Positions 1 through 11,600 of a DNA stretch of 64,000 bases are shown one piece after another. Source of the DNA: Myrica gale (taxonomy: Eukaryota > Streptophyta > Magnoliopsida > Fagales > Myricaceae); contig OZ005601.1 of NCBI GenBank assembly GCA_963930655.1, positions 10,846,001 to 10,910,000 of the forward strand. The letters are read 5' to 3'. Position 1 is the stretch's first letter. Every line of letters begins with the position of its first letter. The notes beneath the pieces are model-generated. The model worked only from the letters and a program-made list of their open reading frames with translations, made no database searches and had not been told where the DNA came from. Made by a program: the position numbers and the translations under genes.

Positions 1-7
1 ATTCTTT

Positions 8-526
8 GGGGTAAACTCATAGTTAGCCCCCTATGTTTGGGCAAAAATCAAGTTGTTACCCTTATTTTCAATCCAACAATTTGAGACTCATAACTTTCAA
101 AACCTATCAATCTTCGACCCCGTCTAAATCAGGCGTTAAGTCCGACGAAAATTCATGCAAAATGATCAAAATGCCCCTCCAAGGCTAAATTTTAAAAAAT
201 AAATAAATAATATAATTTTAAGAAATAAATTAAAAATATATTATTGAAATCGAGTTTCAATATAGTTTTTTTTTTAAAAAGATTAATTTTAAAAAAAAAT
301 ATCATTTTTTATTTTTAATGATTTTTAAAAATATTTTTAGTAATTTTATTTTGGATGGGTATTTTGATCATTTTTCATGCTTTTCCGTCTGATTTAACGT
401 CTAATTCAGACGGGGGCTAAGATTGATAGGATTTGAAAGTTACGGATCTCAAATTGTTGAATTGAAAAATAAGGGTAACAACTTGATTTTTACCCAAATA
501 TAGGAGGCTAACTATGATTTGATCCC
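8..526. mobile_element. Non-autonomous MULE-like element with long terminal inverted repeats
   Basis: The first and last ~175 bases are inverted copies of each other. The left arm starts GGGGTAAACTCATAGTTAG and the reverse complement of the right arm starts GGGATCAAATCATAGTTAG, and the match continues through the 'ATCAAGTTGTTACCCTTATT' block and the 'GATCAAAATGCCC' block. The middle (about 185-350) is AT-rich filler with no coding potential. ATTCTTT lies just before the element (1-7) and again just after it (529-535, preceded by TA at 527-528). This fits a 9-bp duplication TAATTCTTT whose first two bases fall outside the window. Long inverted repeats plus a 9-bp duplication are typical of Mutator-like elements; the family call is an inference. 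Confidence 0.7.
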
Positions 527-845
527 TAATTCTTTTCTTTTAATTTCTTTTTATTTTCCAACTTTTGAAGGTCAGATGATCTGTATCTTTCTGCCACCCC
601 TAGCTACCACGAATGCACGTCTCCATGTCCTTCCAGCAGCTCACACTTCCGCCATCACCACTAGTGCCGATCTCCTACGTCCTACGAATGTCAGGCGTCG
701 CCATATTCAGGATACGGAAGCCTTTAATTAATTGTATATTCTCTCACCTCCTCATCTTCTTATCTACTATATTTCCTTGTAGAAGTAGTACGTTCCGTTT
801 TTCTCCGTGAAAAAGCGCCAAATTTGATGTTGCATGCGTATGTAC
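527..845. other. Spacer between the MULE-like element and the hAT element
   Basis: Unique-looking sequence with no gene I can support. It carries the right target-site copy of the MULE-like element at its start and the left 8-bp target-site copy (GTATGTAC) of the hAT element at its end (838-845). Confidence 0.5.
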
Positions 846-864
846 TAGGGGTGTCCAAAATACC

Positions 865-1035
865 GGCCGGACCGGCCGAACCGGCCAACCCGGACCGAAC
901 CGGACCGGTTTTAACTCAAATCGGTGAAATTTTGTGAAACCGGGTTGACCGGACCGGAAAACCGGTGTACTCCGGTCCGGTTCCGGGTTACCCCCATGAA
1001 AACCCGGGACCGGACCGGAGTATACTTCTCCAAAC
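865..1035. repeat. Left subterminal ACCGG motif cluster of the hAT element
   Basis: Dense, degenerate repetition of ACCGG, CCGGT, GGACCGG and AACCCGG in both orientations. The cluster mirrors the one near the right end and is absent from the middle of the element. In hAT elements such subterminal motif clusters bind the transposase. Open frames across this stretch are by-products of the repeat and are not genes. Confidence 0.75.
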
Positions 1036-1287
1036 CGGTCCTTACCGAAAAAAAAACCAACACTCGGTCCACCCAGACCCCTCGGTTCGCGCAGCACAGC
1101 CACAACCCTAATGTTTTTACCTCAAAACGTGCGTTTAAGTTAGGGCTGTGGCTGCTTAGACAAAAAAAAGTTAGGGCTTTCTTTAAACCCTTCGGCCTTC
1201 GGTCTCTTCTCTCTCCCCGTCTCCCGCCGCAGTACCGCACACCCTTCTTTTCTCTCCCGCACCTCGCATTCTCCCGCAGCTCCTTAC

Positions 1288-2841
1288 ATGACTCTCACAG
1301 CGCACTTTGTTGATAATAATTGGAAGTTGTGCAAAAGGATTCTAAACTTTTGTCAAGTTCCTAATCATAAGGGGGAAACAATTGGGAAGTATGTGGAGGC
1401 TTGCTTACTAGATTGGGGTATTGATAGAATCTTTTCTGTTACAGTTGACAATGCCTCTTCTAATGATGGTGCAATTCATTTTCTGAGAAGGTTTTTGAAG
1501 GATAATTTATTAGATGACATGTATCTTCATATGAGATGTTGTGCGCACATTCTTAACCTTGTTGTTTGTGAGGGATTAAAGGATTGTGATGAGTCTATTG
1601 TGAAAGTCCGGAACGCAGTGAGGTATGTGAGATCATCTCCATCAAGGTTGGAGAAATTTAAGGTTTGTGTTGATTATATGAAGATTGGTACAAAGAAATT
1701 GGTTTCTCTTGATGTGTCAACTAGATGGAATTCAACATATCTCATGTTGGAGAGTGCAGAAAAGTTTCAAGCAACTTTTCTAAGACTAGAGACTGATGAT
1801 TCTTCCTTTAGTCGTGCAATGTGTGCGGGAGATGAACTTGGACCTCCCACGAGGGAGGATTGGGAGAAGATAAGAGTTTTTGTTATGTTTTTGAAGGTCT
1901 TCTTTGATGCTACTGTCAAAATTTCTGGGTCATTGTATGTGACATCAAACATATTCTTCCCTGAGCTTTGTCAAATTCAGTCACATTTGATTAGAATGTC
2001 TAATAATGACAACGCAATAGTTCGCAACATGGCAATAGAGATGAAGACAAAGTATGATAAGTATTGGGGCAATGTGGAGAAACTGAACATGATGATATCC
2101 GTTGCAAGTATGCTTGATCCTAGAGGCAAATTGGGTGCAGTAGAGTATTGGTTGAAAAAAATATATACACTAGAGATGGCAAATATTTTGATATTATCTA
2201 CAAAGCATTTGTTGGAGGCTTTATTTGATGAGTACAACATGATATATGGAGAGTCAAGCACATCTTCACAGGTATATGATATTGTAGCATCTAATGTATT
2301 TCTTTTAATTATTCGTAACTTATAATTTATTCTTATTAATTATTTCTAATTTTGTACATAGGGTTTTGAGCCTCCATCTGCTAGTGTTGATTTTACCATG
2401 GATGATGCATCTGGCATTAGTGGCATAGAAGATGTCCCATATTTTGAGATGTATGCGCAAGATAATGAAATTGAGTATGTCAAGTCTGAAATTGAAGCAT
2501 ATCTAATAGATAGTGTGAATCACGTAATATCCTGTCTTTTGATATTTTGGCTTGGTGGGGGAGCAATAAATCCAAATATCCAATACTTGCGAGGGTGGCA
2601 AGGGATCTGCTGGCCATGCCTGTTTCTACAGTTGCTAGTGAGTCGGCATTTAGCACGAGGGGTCGTGTGCTTGATCCTTTTCGCAGTTCTTTGTCTCCAG
2701 TCACAGTTGAGGCTATTGTGTGTTCTCAAAATTGGTTGAAGAATCCAATTAAGTTAGATATTCGGGATTCACTGGACGAAGTTGAGGTCTTTGAGGCGTT
2801 AGAATCAGGTAATAATATTATATTTTGTTTCTATGTTGGTT
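1288..2841 (+). pseudogene. hAT transposase remnant (RICESLEEPER/Daysleeper type), N-terminus missing
   Basis: Two coding blocks are separated by a probable intron (2272-2361, CAG|GTATAT..CATAG). The first block runs 1288-2271 and opens inside the catalytic region (TAHFVDNNWKLCKRIL, then SVTVDNASSND with the second catalytic Asp, then LDVSTRWNSTYLML). The second block (2362 onward) carries MDDASGISG and EIEAYLIDS. A frameshift lies between about 2515 and 2547. After it the frame continues as FDILAWWGSNKSKYPILARV, then ASESAFSTRGRVL, the hAT dimerisation domain, and stops at 2839-2841. The BED zinc finger and the region holding the first catalytic Asp are absent; the sequence upstream of 1288 is repeat-like leader. 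Intact relatives are about 600-700 aa. It is a degenerate DNA-transposon gene with no expected host role. Confidence 0.88.
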
Positions 2842-3599
2842 AATTTTTTTAATTTTGTAAGTTCTAGTTTTTTATGAAGATTTGAACATGTTTTTGTCAT
2901 AAATTATTAGGAATAATGTTTAACTCACGAGTGACTCGGCTTGAGATAACTGAAGAGTGAAGACTAATTTGATTTGATTTCATGGTAAGTATTTATCTCT
3001 TTTTTATAATAATGCCAACTATATTGTTTATTAGTTTATTATCTCACGTCTAATTTTTTTTTTCCTTTTACAGCTTCCATGGGAGATGGACAATTCACAA
3101 CCGGACAATGGATTGGAGTATTTTGTTGTTTGTTATGGCTTGTAATAGAGTAGGGTAGTTAGTAATTACTAATTAGTTATACTTTTGTTATGGCTTGTAA
3201 TAGAGTAGTGTAGTTAGTAATTACTAATTAGTTTTACTTGCAATTCTATTATCTTAAAAAACTAGGATTTATAACTCTTTAGTCTTTATCTTATGAGTTA
3301 TGATAAATGATAATTATGAACTTATGATTTATGATTTATTAACTTAAAAAACTAGGATTTAGAACTCTTTAATTAGATCTTATTATTTTCTTCAAATGAT
3401 AATGTAACAATTTTTACAAAATTTGGTTGAATGTGTAGCCAAAGATTTCATGTAAAAATAGGCCAAAAAATTGTTGTAAAGAAATCCAAAACAATGGTCT
3501 CAAAACGTTCAAAAGAAAACAACAAGAAAACCAAAATACAAAATGTTAAGAGGCCTAAACAGGAAAAGGCCTAAACAGGAAAAGACCTAAAATTTTTAG

Positions 3600-3740
3600 G
3601 CCCAAACCGGCCAACCCGGACCAGTAAAACCGGAGACCGGACCGGCCCGGTAATATAAGATTTCCGGTCCGGTCCGGTTTATACACACAATATTTTGACC
3701 GGTTTGGCCGGTCAAACCGGACCGAACCGGCCCGGACCGG
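3600..3740. repeat. Right subterminal ACCGG motif cluster of the hAT element
   Basis: Clustered ACCGG/CCGGT/GGCCGGT motifs in both orientations just inside the right terminus, matching the left cluster. They are likely transposase binding sites. Confidence 0.75.
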
Positions 3741-4268
3741 AGATTGGACATGCCTAGTATGTACTAAGGGGAATGGTCCCGATGGCGGGACGTGGGGGCA
3801 GGATGCCCAGCATTTCCCATGTACTAAATGCCAAAGTACCGCATCTAGTACATCTACCACTTACGTATCCAAGATCACTGCCAAGGGCCTGACTCTGTCG
3901 ATTACAGTGCTATAGCTGTTGCAGCCATCAATATACCCTTACCTTTTCGGGCTAGCCCCAGCTCATGGCACAAGTCAACTTTTTTTTTTTCCATGTAACG
4001 TTGAATTTCATTTGGGAGTTATAATAGTACTTAATATAAAGAAACCGGGCAGGTTACAAATTTCAGGGACATAAAACTCGACATCATTCAAGGCTCAAAG
4101 GGTCATTTATCAATTGATTTTAAAAGCCTGTTTCTTAATGGCCAAAAAGGTCCCATGCAAACAGCCCAAAACGCCCATATTACTTAAACAAGTCCAAAGA
4201 CCTAGGTATAATTTTAAACCCGCCACACGAAAGTTTCGGTTGCCAGAGGATGGAGTGGTCGAGCGCCT

Positions 4269-4336
4269 CCCTCCCACTTTTCCAAAGGTACGTCCACAAC
4301 AGCCCTCCCACTTTTCCAAAGGTACGTCCACAACAG
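4269..4336. repeat. Perfect 34-bp tandem duplication
   Basis: Two exact head-to-tail copies of a 34-bp unit, 4269-4302 and 4303-4336, each starting CCCTCCCACTTTTCCAAAGG and ending CCACAACAG. The exact identity suggests a recent slippage or repair event. No function is visible. Confidence 0.9.
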
Positions 4337-6559
4337 CACGAGCAAAATAGAGCTACACCCAAGTGGTCTAGTACAAATTGTGGTGGGGGCCACAGAGGGC
4401 TGCTGGACACCATCAAAGTTGCAGATCAAGACTATTGAAGTTACTGCGTGTCTGACGGAGGTCGCCAAAAAGAAGTTGTCGCCGCTAGTTTCGTCCCACA
4501 ACAAACTCCTGAAATGAAAATCGAAAAACAAAGAGAAAATACAGAAACACAAGCCGAGTAGATCTTTGACTAGAGGATGGCCAGCCAAGGAGTGACCGGA
4601 AATTAGCCTTACAGAGTGTGACCGTGAGAGATCATTAAAAAATAACCCAAAAAGAGAAGAAAAGGGGCATATGCGCCATCATGAGCCGCCTAGCCAGCTC
4701 CAGTTTGGGCTAGAAAAAAGCTCCTCTAGAGGGGGAGCATATCTATGCTGTGCATGGCCAAAAATGACCTCTAGTACTGCGTGTAGATCTACCCTTGACG
4801 CTCGCTAAAAAAGTGCCCAAAAAATGACTGGGAAAGAGGAGTTTTTGCAGATACTATACTGGCTAAGAGAGGTTACTTAGGGAAGGAGAGGAAGGCGGGA
4901 GGAGCTGGTCCTCCTGCTGCCAGAACTGGTGGAGGCCGGAGTGAAGGTTGAAGAAAGGAGAGGGTGAGAGATTCTAGAGACTAAGCAGTGCTTCTAAAAA
5001 CAAGTTTTTTTTTTTGGTCTGACACAGAGGCTATTCAATCGGGGACATATTGGTTTTGTTCCTAATTTTGTGACAGGTCTAAAGTGATTATTGAGGACTC
5101 GGTCTCTTCCGTGGGCTTGTGACAACTTCAACGTCTTATTAACGTTAAGTTAAAAAGTTGTCTTCGGAGCAAAATATTAACAATGTATTGGTGTTCGTAT
5201 CTTATAATTTATCTAATTCTTTAAGTGTGACTACTGTGTGAGTGTTCGAAATTTACTTACATATTAACCCGATTGATCCATTCCCGTGGCTTTGCACATA
5301 AAATGTGTGCTTTATTACAAAAGAAAACGTTACATTATAACAACTGACTGGCGCGACCCTAAAAAAAATGCTAATTAAAACTTACTTTCCTCGTAAAAAT
5401 CTGTCGTTTTAAAGTTTGCACTGCACACGTGCATGTCTAACATCGCGAATCGACCAACCCACCTTCACAAGAAACGACACCGACAAAGACCAAACGAAGT
5501 GATACCAACCCCCCAATAAGGAAATAAGGGTAATGACAAATTAACATGCGGCCGCGGGTGTGCCTGCCCTTAACATTGTTGGGCCAATATCCAACCCGAT
5601 CCATGTCTTGAGGTTGGAGAACATGTATTTCATCTTATCTTAATATATTAAACAAATCAACCGCTCTCTAATGATTCTGCATGTTGATCAATTAGATTGG
5701 CATATTTCTGTCTGGATCTACTTCAAAGATGTTGGAAAGGGGAGAAGAATCAAAATAGTCAGCTTGGTATTCGAAAAGCACATTTAATAAATTAATTAAT
5801 AAATATATATTCGCTTCATACAATAAAAGGTAGGAAACAATTTTAAATGTTATAGTATTTTATTTGTAAATAAAAATAATAATTAAAATATGATCAAACA
5901 TTCGGTGGCACCGTTAATTAATGATGCTAGATCATAATTATTTTTTGAGAAATAGGAGGCCCACATTATACACATTACACGTATTCGATTCAAAAGACAA
6001 ACTTGTTATAATTCGTACTCATCTATCGATGAGTGCGTTTTTGGTCAGCCGTGCAAATTTTGCAATTATCTGATGGAAGATTAGTAAGTGGAGTGAGTAC
6101 TTATTTTTCTAATTACAACGATGGAGGAACCTAACTGCGTCTTCTCTTTTCGTCTATAAGAATCAACAGCTTCATCCTCAACCAATAATAATAATCTTTC
6201 AGTTCAACCACAACCAGTAGGACTCCAAGATAGTTATTATACAAGTGGAGTTTTAAATTTTTTATCAGCGTTATTATTACATCTTAAACTAGGTTTTACT
6301 TTTTTTTATTGGATAATTATTTAGTGAGAGAGTTACCTATTAATTAAATTTCTTACCTACAGCTGATCATCCGTATAAGAGATGGATCATTGGATGCAAG
6401 CTAACCGATCCCATTTAGCTAATATTATGCATACCAATAGAAGTTGGTGCACACTCTTACCAACAGCAATGATAGTGCCGCGCTGGCATTTTACCGTTGA
6501 AGGCTTATACCTTGGTGGAAAGACATTAATACCCTATGGGCTTTGTGGTAATAGTGGCA

Positions 6560-6985
6560 AGCTCACGTATTCAATTTTTGGACTTGTTTGACCGAGTTAA
6601 TTATAAAAAATTTATCATATAATTTATTATTATTATAATATTTTTTAAAAATTTTATAATATTTCTCGGACCCGATATCCAAAACTTTCGCACTCGAGCA
6701 TTTATTGCTCTAAAGTTTTCTATTTTTTTGATTCCGTGTTTGTCGTCTGTTAAAGGTTATTGAGAAATACAGGGTTGTTTGAGCCCCAATTAATTGGGCT
6801 CAAAATTTTAGGTTTATTATTAAAAAATTCACCACATAATTTTTTATTATTATAATATTTATTAAAAATCTTCTCTCTCTTCACTTTTTCACCAACTCCC
6901 ATAACATTTCTTTATTTTATAATATTTTTCAAATCTCAATACCCAAAATTTTCACTCCGAAAACATACCCAAACAATTCAAAAAT
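6560..6985. mobile_element. Two related AT-rich MITE-like sequences in tandem
   Basis: The stretch 6772-6985 has ends that fold onto each other: GTTGTTTGAG on the left and, read inward from the right, ATTGTTTGGG, each followed further in by AAAATTTT. The stretch about 6560-6730 shares its core (AAAAATTTATCATATAATTT followed by TTATTATTATAATATTT). Both look like members of one short non-autonomous family. Exact borders and target duplications are not clear, so the class is an inference. Confidence 0.4.
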
Positions 6986-8300
6986 TAATCAAAGTGAGTA
7001 ATAGCCAACCGTACCTGTTAAAAAAAAGAATGACGTGACTTTAACATGGAAACGTAAAAGGTTCAATCAACAGCGGAAAACTTGAGTAGAAAAAAAAACG
7101 GTAGAAAACATGAGCAGAGCAGAATCAGCCAATCAGAAGAGAAAATAAAACAATAATTATTAAAAGACGTATAGTAAAACAATATATATCCTTTTTTTTT
7201 CTAGGTTGGTAGGAGTAAATTTCGTACAACGGGCTCAGGGCCCACCTATTCGGTTGACGTTTGCTCAAAGAGAATCCATGTGGAGAAGAAAAAGAGCACA
7301 AGAAACTTAAGAAAGGGACTCCACGGCTTGTCATCATGTGATCTGCCATGTCAAAAGCAAAAAGTAAGAACGGAAATTTGGGATAAGTAGCCGTTAATCC
7401 ACAATTATCTCAGCAGTCCCACTTCTTGGTCGTAGTGAAAAATATAAAAAATACTTCCACAATTTTTCTTCTTTCAAATTTTTTAAAATAATGTAACTTG
7501 AATATTACTATGTAGATTTGCTAATTATTTGGCAGATGATAAGACCAATTCAACATAGTTTGAAATGAATCTCAGGTCTTTGGATATTTTTCCCAGTGTT
7601 AACCATTGTCCAAATTATATATTATTGCATTTTAACTTATCCATACGTCATGGGTAATATTTTTTAATATTTATAAAAAATATTTAAAGTAAAAAAAAAT
7701 ACAGAGAGTTGACGAATTTCTCCATATATCATAGTCTTGGATCTTGACGCATGCAAGTTTAACCTTTTTTTTTTTCAAGTCACGCAGGTTATCCTCAACA
7801 ACTACAATATTACATATTTGGGGATCTCATAAGAAAAGCCCGGACATCGTTTTCCCACACAATACAGCAGGATATTTTTGTCCCTGCTACGAGTGCATTT
7901 GTTTATTAAAATTTTAATATAATAAAATAATTTTAATTATAATATAATTTATTTTTTCTCTATCAAATACGATAATCAATATAAAAAATTTATTTAAATT
8001 ATATTTCTCTTTATTTTTTATTAATTTTAATATCTTAATTAAAATTTTAGTGCGTCACCTTCCTTCTTCGTTTTTGACCAAACTGTTCTTCACCCTTTTC
8101 CCCTAATGGCCTAATCTATATCCACACCAGCCGAAATTCAACTCGACAAGGAGCATTATTGATTTTTTTTTTCTTTATTTTTTATTCAGTGAAAGCTCAC
8201 TCTTTCCGGTTGGCAAACTTGGCATCCTATGACAAACTATCCTACAGATCTTTTTTGTTTTGTTTTTAATTTATTTTTCTCTCTCTGTGTGTTTTTCCAT

Positions 8301-8648
8301 TATCACTCTCTCTCTCTCTCTCCCTCTCTCTAAAACACACTCTTTGTGCCCTCTGGCTGGTGGCCATTGAAAGCTCATCTTTCGGAGCTATAGCTTTCAT
8401 AGCTTTCATCTTTTTGTTCTGTAGGGAACTTTTTCTTCGAGCTGTAAAAGCGGGGAAGAAAACAGAAAAGAGAAACTCCCTCGTATCGAAGCAAAACCTA
8501 TTCACCAGTCACCGAGAGCAATGAATCCGCTTTTTCTCGAATTGGAACTACCCTGATCAAACTTTTTCCCCCATTTGATCTTTCTCTGAGGCCAGGACCT
8601 GTTCAGTCACAGCTTCTCTTCCCTGTTTCTATTTTTGCCTTGTCCAAG
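8301..8648 (+). promoter_or_regulatory. Probable 5' UTR/promoter-proximal region of the CIP7-like gene
   Basis: A CT-dinucleotide run (about 8305-8332) is followed by TC-rich sequence leading to the ATG at 8649. CT-rich tracts around the transcription start are common in plant genes. No TATA box could be placed confidently. Confidence 0.4.
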
Positions 8649-11600
8649 ATGAAGTCTTCGACTCGGCTCGACTCAGCTGTGTTTCAGCTCACGCCCACTC
8701 GAACTAGGTAATCTTTATTTTGTTATGATGAAAAACAAGGTAATCTTTTTGGATCAATAGCTTCTACTGCTTAACGGGGTTCTTTTCAGTTTGTTTTTAG
8801 AACAGCATTTGTATAGTCTTTTTTTTCTTAGGCATTTGTAAAGTCAAACGACAGATTTTTGTCACATTTTTATCACTCTATCGGAAATTTTCTTTTTTCT
8901 CAAGCGATCTGAATATCGACGCGTTTTCCATATATGGAAGTTTATATCCTATGGGTAGTTCTTTTATTGTGAAATTATTTTCAGAGACATCGCGTGTTTA
9001 CTTACTTGATAGATGGGCGTTGTACTCGTTTCTCTCACGCTTGATTTATAATATTGGAAGAGCTGTAGGGAAACAGTATGAGAAAATTTCCTTGGAAACG
9101 TTGAACTGTTCTAAACGAATTTAATTCTGGGTTTTGTTAGGTGCGATTTGGTTATATCAGCAAATGGGAAGGAAGAGAAAATAGCTTCGGGTTTAGTGAA
9201 CCCATTTCTTGCCCATTTGAAGACTGCGCAAGAGCAGATGGCCAAGGGGGGTTACTCGATTGTTCTGAAGCCGGAGCATGGCAGTGACGACACATGGTTT
9301 ACAAAGGTCACAATCGAAAGGTGTGTACTTTAATCTCTTCAGCAGTGGACAGTTACAGAAATCTATATTCAATTCATATGGGTGGTGCAGAAACTGAATT
9401 TAAACTTCAAAAGAAAGCCTCCCCCCCTCTCTCTCTTCTCTTTTTCTCATGAAACAAAGGGCAGTTGTTCGTTATAGGTAGCCAACCGTATCTTATCGGT
9501 TACGCATTTTAATCACACTAATTTTTGCTTTGACATTTTTACCCAGAGTTGCATGTTAGACTAAAAAGTGATTGTTTCTATAGGTTTGTCCGTTTTGTGA
9601 GCACTCCAGAGATATTGGAAAGGGTCTACACCCTAGAATCGGAGATCTTACAAATTGAGGAGGCAATTGTGATTCAAGGAAACAATGATATTGGACTCAG
9701 TGCTGTATGTATTTTGTGTCAGCTGTCTAATATTTTATATTCACTTTGTGAAGGAAGGGTCAATTTCAATTGTTTCCTGTGTCAGGTAGAAGATTATCAA
9801 GCCAAACCTGTAGATAACCCTGAAGGTACTGTGCTAGACAATCCCCCCCCCCTCGGCCTGAAAAATAAAATTCGTATAAATTCTCATGCTCTGAAGTTTT
9901 GCTTCTTCCAATCAAGTGTCAACTTAGGACTGTCTCTGCAAGTTTATTGCTTCGATATTTTAGCAATTGATGCTACATTCTCCACAAGATCTAATGAGTC
10001 TTGTATCCATTTGTCAACGACAGGTAGCAGGCCTGTTCTTGATACAAATGAGGAGAAAGCAATTGTCCTTTATAAAGTGAGTTGGCACTGAGTACCCTTG
10101 TCATACAATCAACTTTTGGCCACTTTTTAATTTGGCTTCTTTTGGTATCTAGCAGCCTGCTGCAAATCCACCTGAAGCAAATGGATCCACCACACAGGAG
10201 GGGAATTCAAAGTATCTTTTCCTGCTTATTGGTCCTATGATCACTTAGAGCTCTCTTACTATGCCTCCCATGAGTCTAAAAACCATCAGAGAACCTAAAC
10301 TGTTTTGTTTAGGTTGTTTATGAATGATTGTATATGGTGTCCACTGATCATTTCAAACTTCACATCATTTGATGACTTCTTGGTTTCTTGCTAGTCTGCA
10401 TGTGGTAAGTTAATCTGAGATTCCCCTATAAACATCTAAGTGCAATCAGAATTACAATAAGAAGCTGAACAGACAGTTAACTGCATCATGTATGAACCAC
10501 ATTTCATTTCCTTTCAGTCCCATTACTGAAAGGCAGTTCATTGGATACACAATATTATGTTAATATCAAATTAACTGTGTATGGAAGAACAAGAACCCGT
10601 GCATGCTTACGCAGGATTCTCCAAGCAGAGGTCTTTTTAACTTTGAGATTGCTATGATTTTATGAGCATTGATCTCATATTTTTTGGTTTGAATTAGAGT
10701 TCAACTATTGAAAGTCCTGGAGACTCGCAAAAACGTGCTGCAGAAAGAGCAAGGCATGGCCTTTGCACAAGCTGTAGCTGCTGGCTTTGACATTGATCAC
10801 ATGTCACCATTGATGTCATTTGCTGAATGCTTTGGAGCCTTGCGTTTACTGTAAGCAACTTGCCTTTGTGTGGCTGCCTTTTTATATGACATTGTTGAGA
10901 TGTAATATCGTACTTCACCTCATGGCCGATGGCAGAAAAAAATGATATCTTGAACTTTTCTCTTCCTACTCATGATAACCTTATCGATGTAACAGAGACG
11001 CTTCTACAAGATTTATGGAGTTATGGAGAAGAAAGCATGAATCTGGCCAGTGGCTTGAAATTGAAGAAGCTGAAGAAATGTCTAGCCGATCTGACTTCTC
11101 TGCCATGAATGCATCAGGAATTGTGCTTGCTAATGTGGCCAACAAACAAAAAGAATATGAGTTGGCTTTAGAAAATAATGGGAAAGCAAGTAGTGCTACA
11201 AGTGCAGGTATGTGCTCATGGCAATAGAGGTTTTTTGTACTTATATAGCAACATTGTTTTCTTAAAATAATGATGGAGATCCTATTTCTACTGACTCCTA
11301 TAACTGTTTGACTAAAATGTTGAATTCCATTTCTGAAAATACAGATGTTTTAGTGGGTTTTCATCAGATGGATGAATGTATTTACATGATGAGGTTCGAC
11401 TTGCAACTACAAAAGTCAATGTCGGTTTTTTTTGTTCTTTTGTTATTAGATGGCCCTGTTGTAGTTGCAAGTTGAACCTTTTTCTTTTCTCATTTCTTCC
11501 AAAAAGGGAGCTCCACTTGCAACTGCAGAGGGGGAATTCATCTTTTTTTCCTTAAGAGTTTTACTTGTGGAGTAATGTCATCATTCTGTAAAAGAAGAGA

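Larger units (their letters stand above)
846..3756 (+). mobile_element. hAT DNA transposon, complete ends, disabled transposase
   Basis: The element is bounded by a perfect 8-bp target-site duplication, GTATGTAC, at 838-845 and 3757-3764. Its ends are imperfect inverted repeats: TAGGGGTGTCCAAAAT on the left and TAGGCATGTCCAATCT read inward from the right. Eight-base duplications and TAGGGGTGTC-type ends are diagnostic of the hAT superfamily. Both subterminal regions (about 865-1035 and 3600-3740) are packed with ACCGG/CCGGT motifs in both orientations, as expected for transposase binding sites. The inside holds a hAT transposase remnant (1288-2841). The element is 2911 bp long. It lacks the N-terminal BED zinc-finger part of the transposase, so it cannot move by itself. 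It could still be mobilised by an intact relative. Confidence 0.93.
3765..8300. other. Long intergenic region, AT-rich, small repeats only
   Basis: I see no gene with conserved protein features here. Open frames are short and their translations lack recognisable domains. The region contains a 34-bp tandem duplication (4269-4336) and two related MITE-like sequences (about 6560-6985). It also has many T or A tracts. The last few hundred bases lead into the CIP7-like gene. Confidence 0.6.

Noticed and set aside
744-1313. Several overlapping open frames on both strands within the ACCGG-rich region
   Set aside because: They follow from the repeated GC-rich motifs at the hAT terminus; the translations are Pro/Arg/Gly-rich and lack any domain.
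9549-10091. A 180-codon open frame across exons 3-5 of the CIP7-like gene
   Set aside because: It reads through two introns; the spliced model keeps the family alignment and a total length divisible by three.
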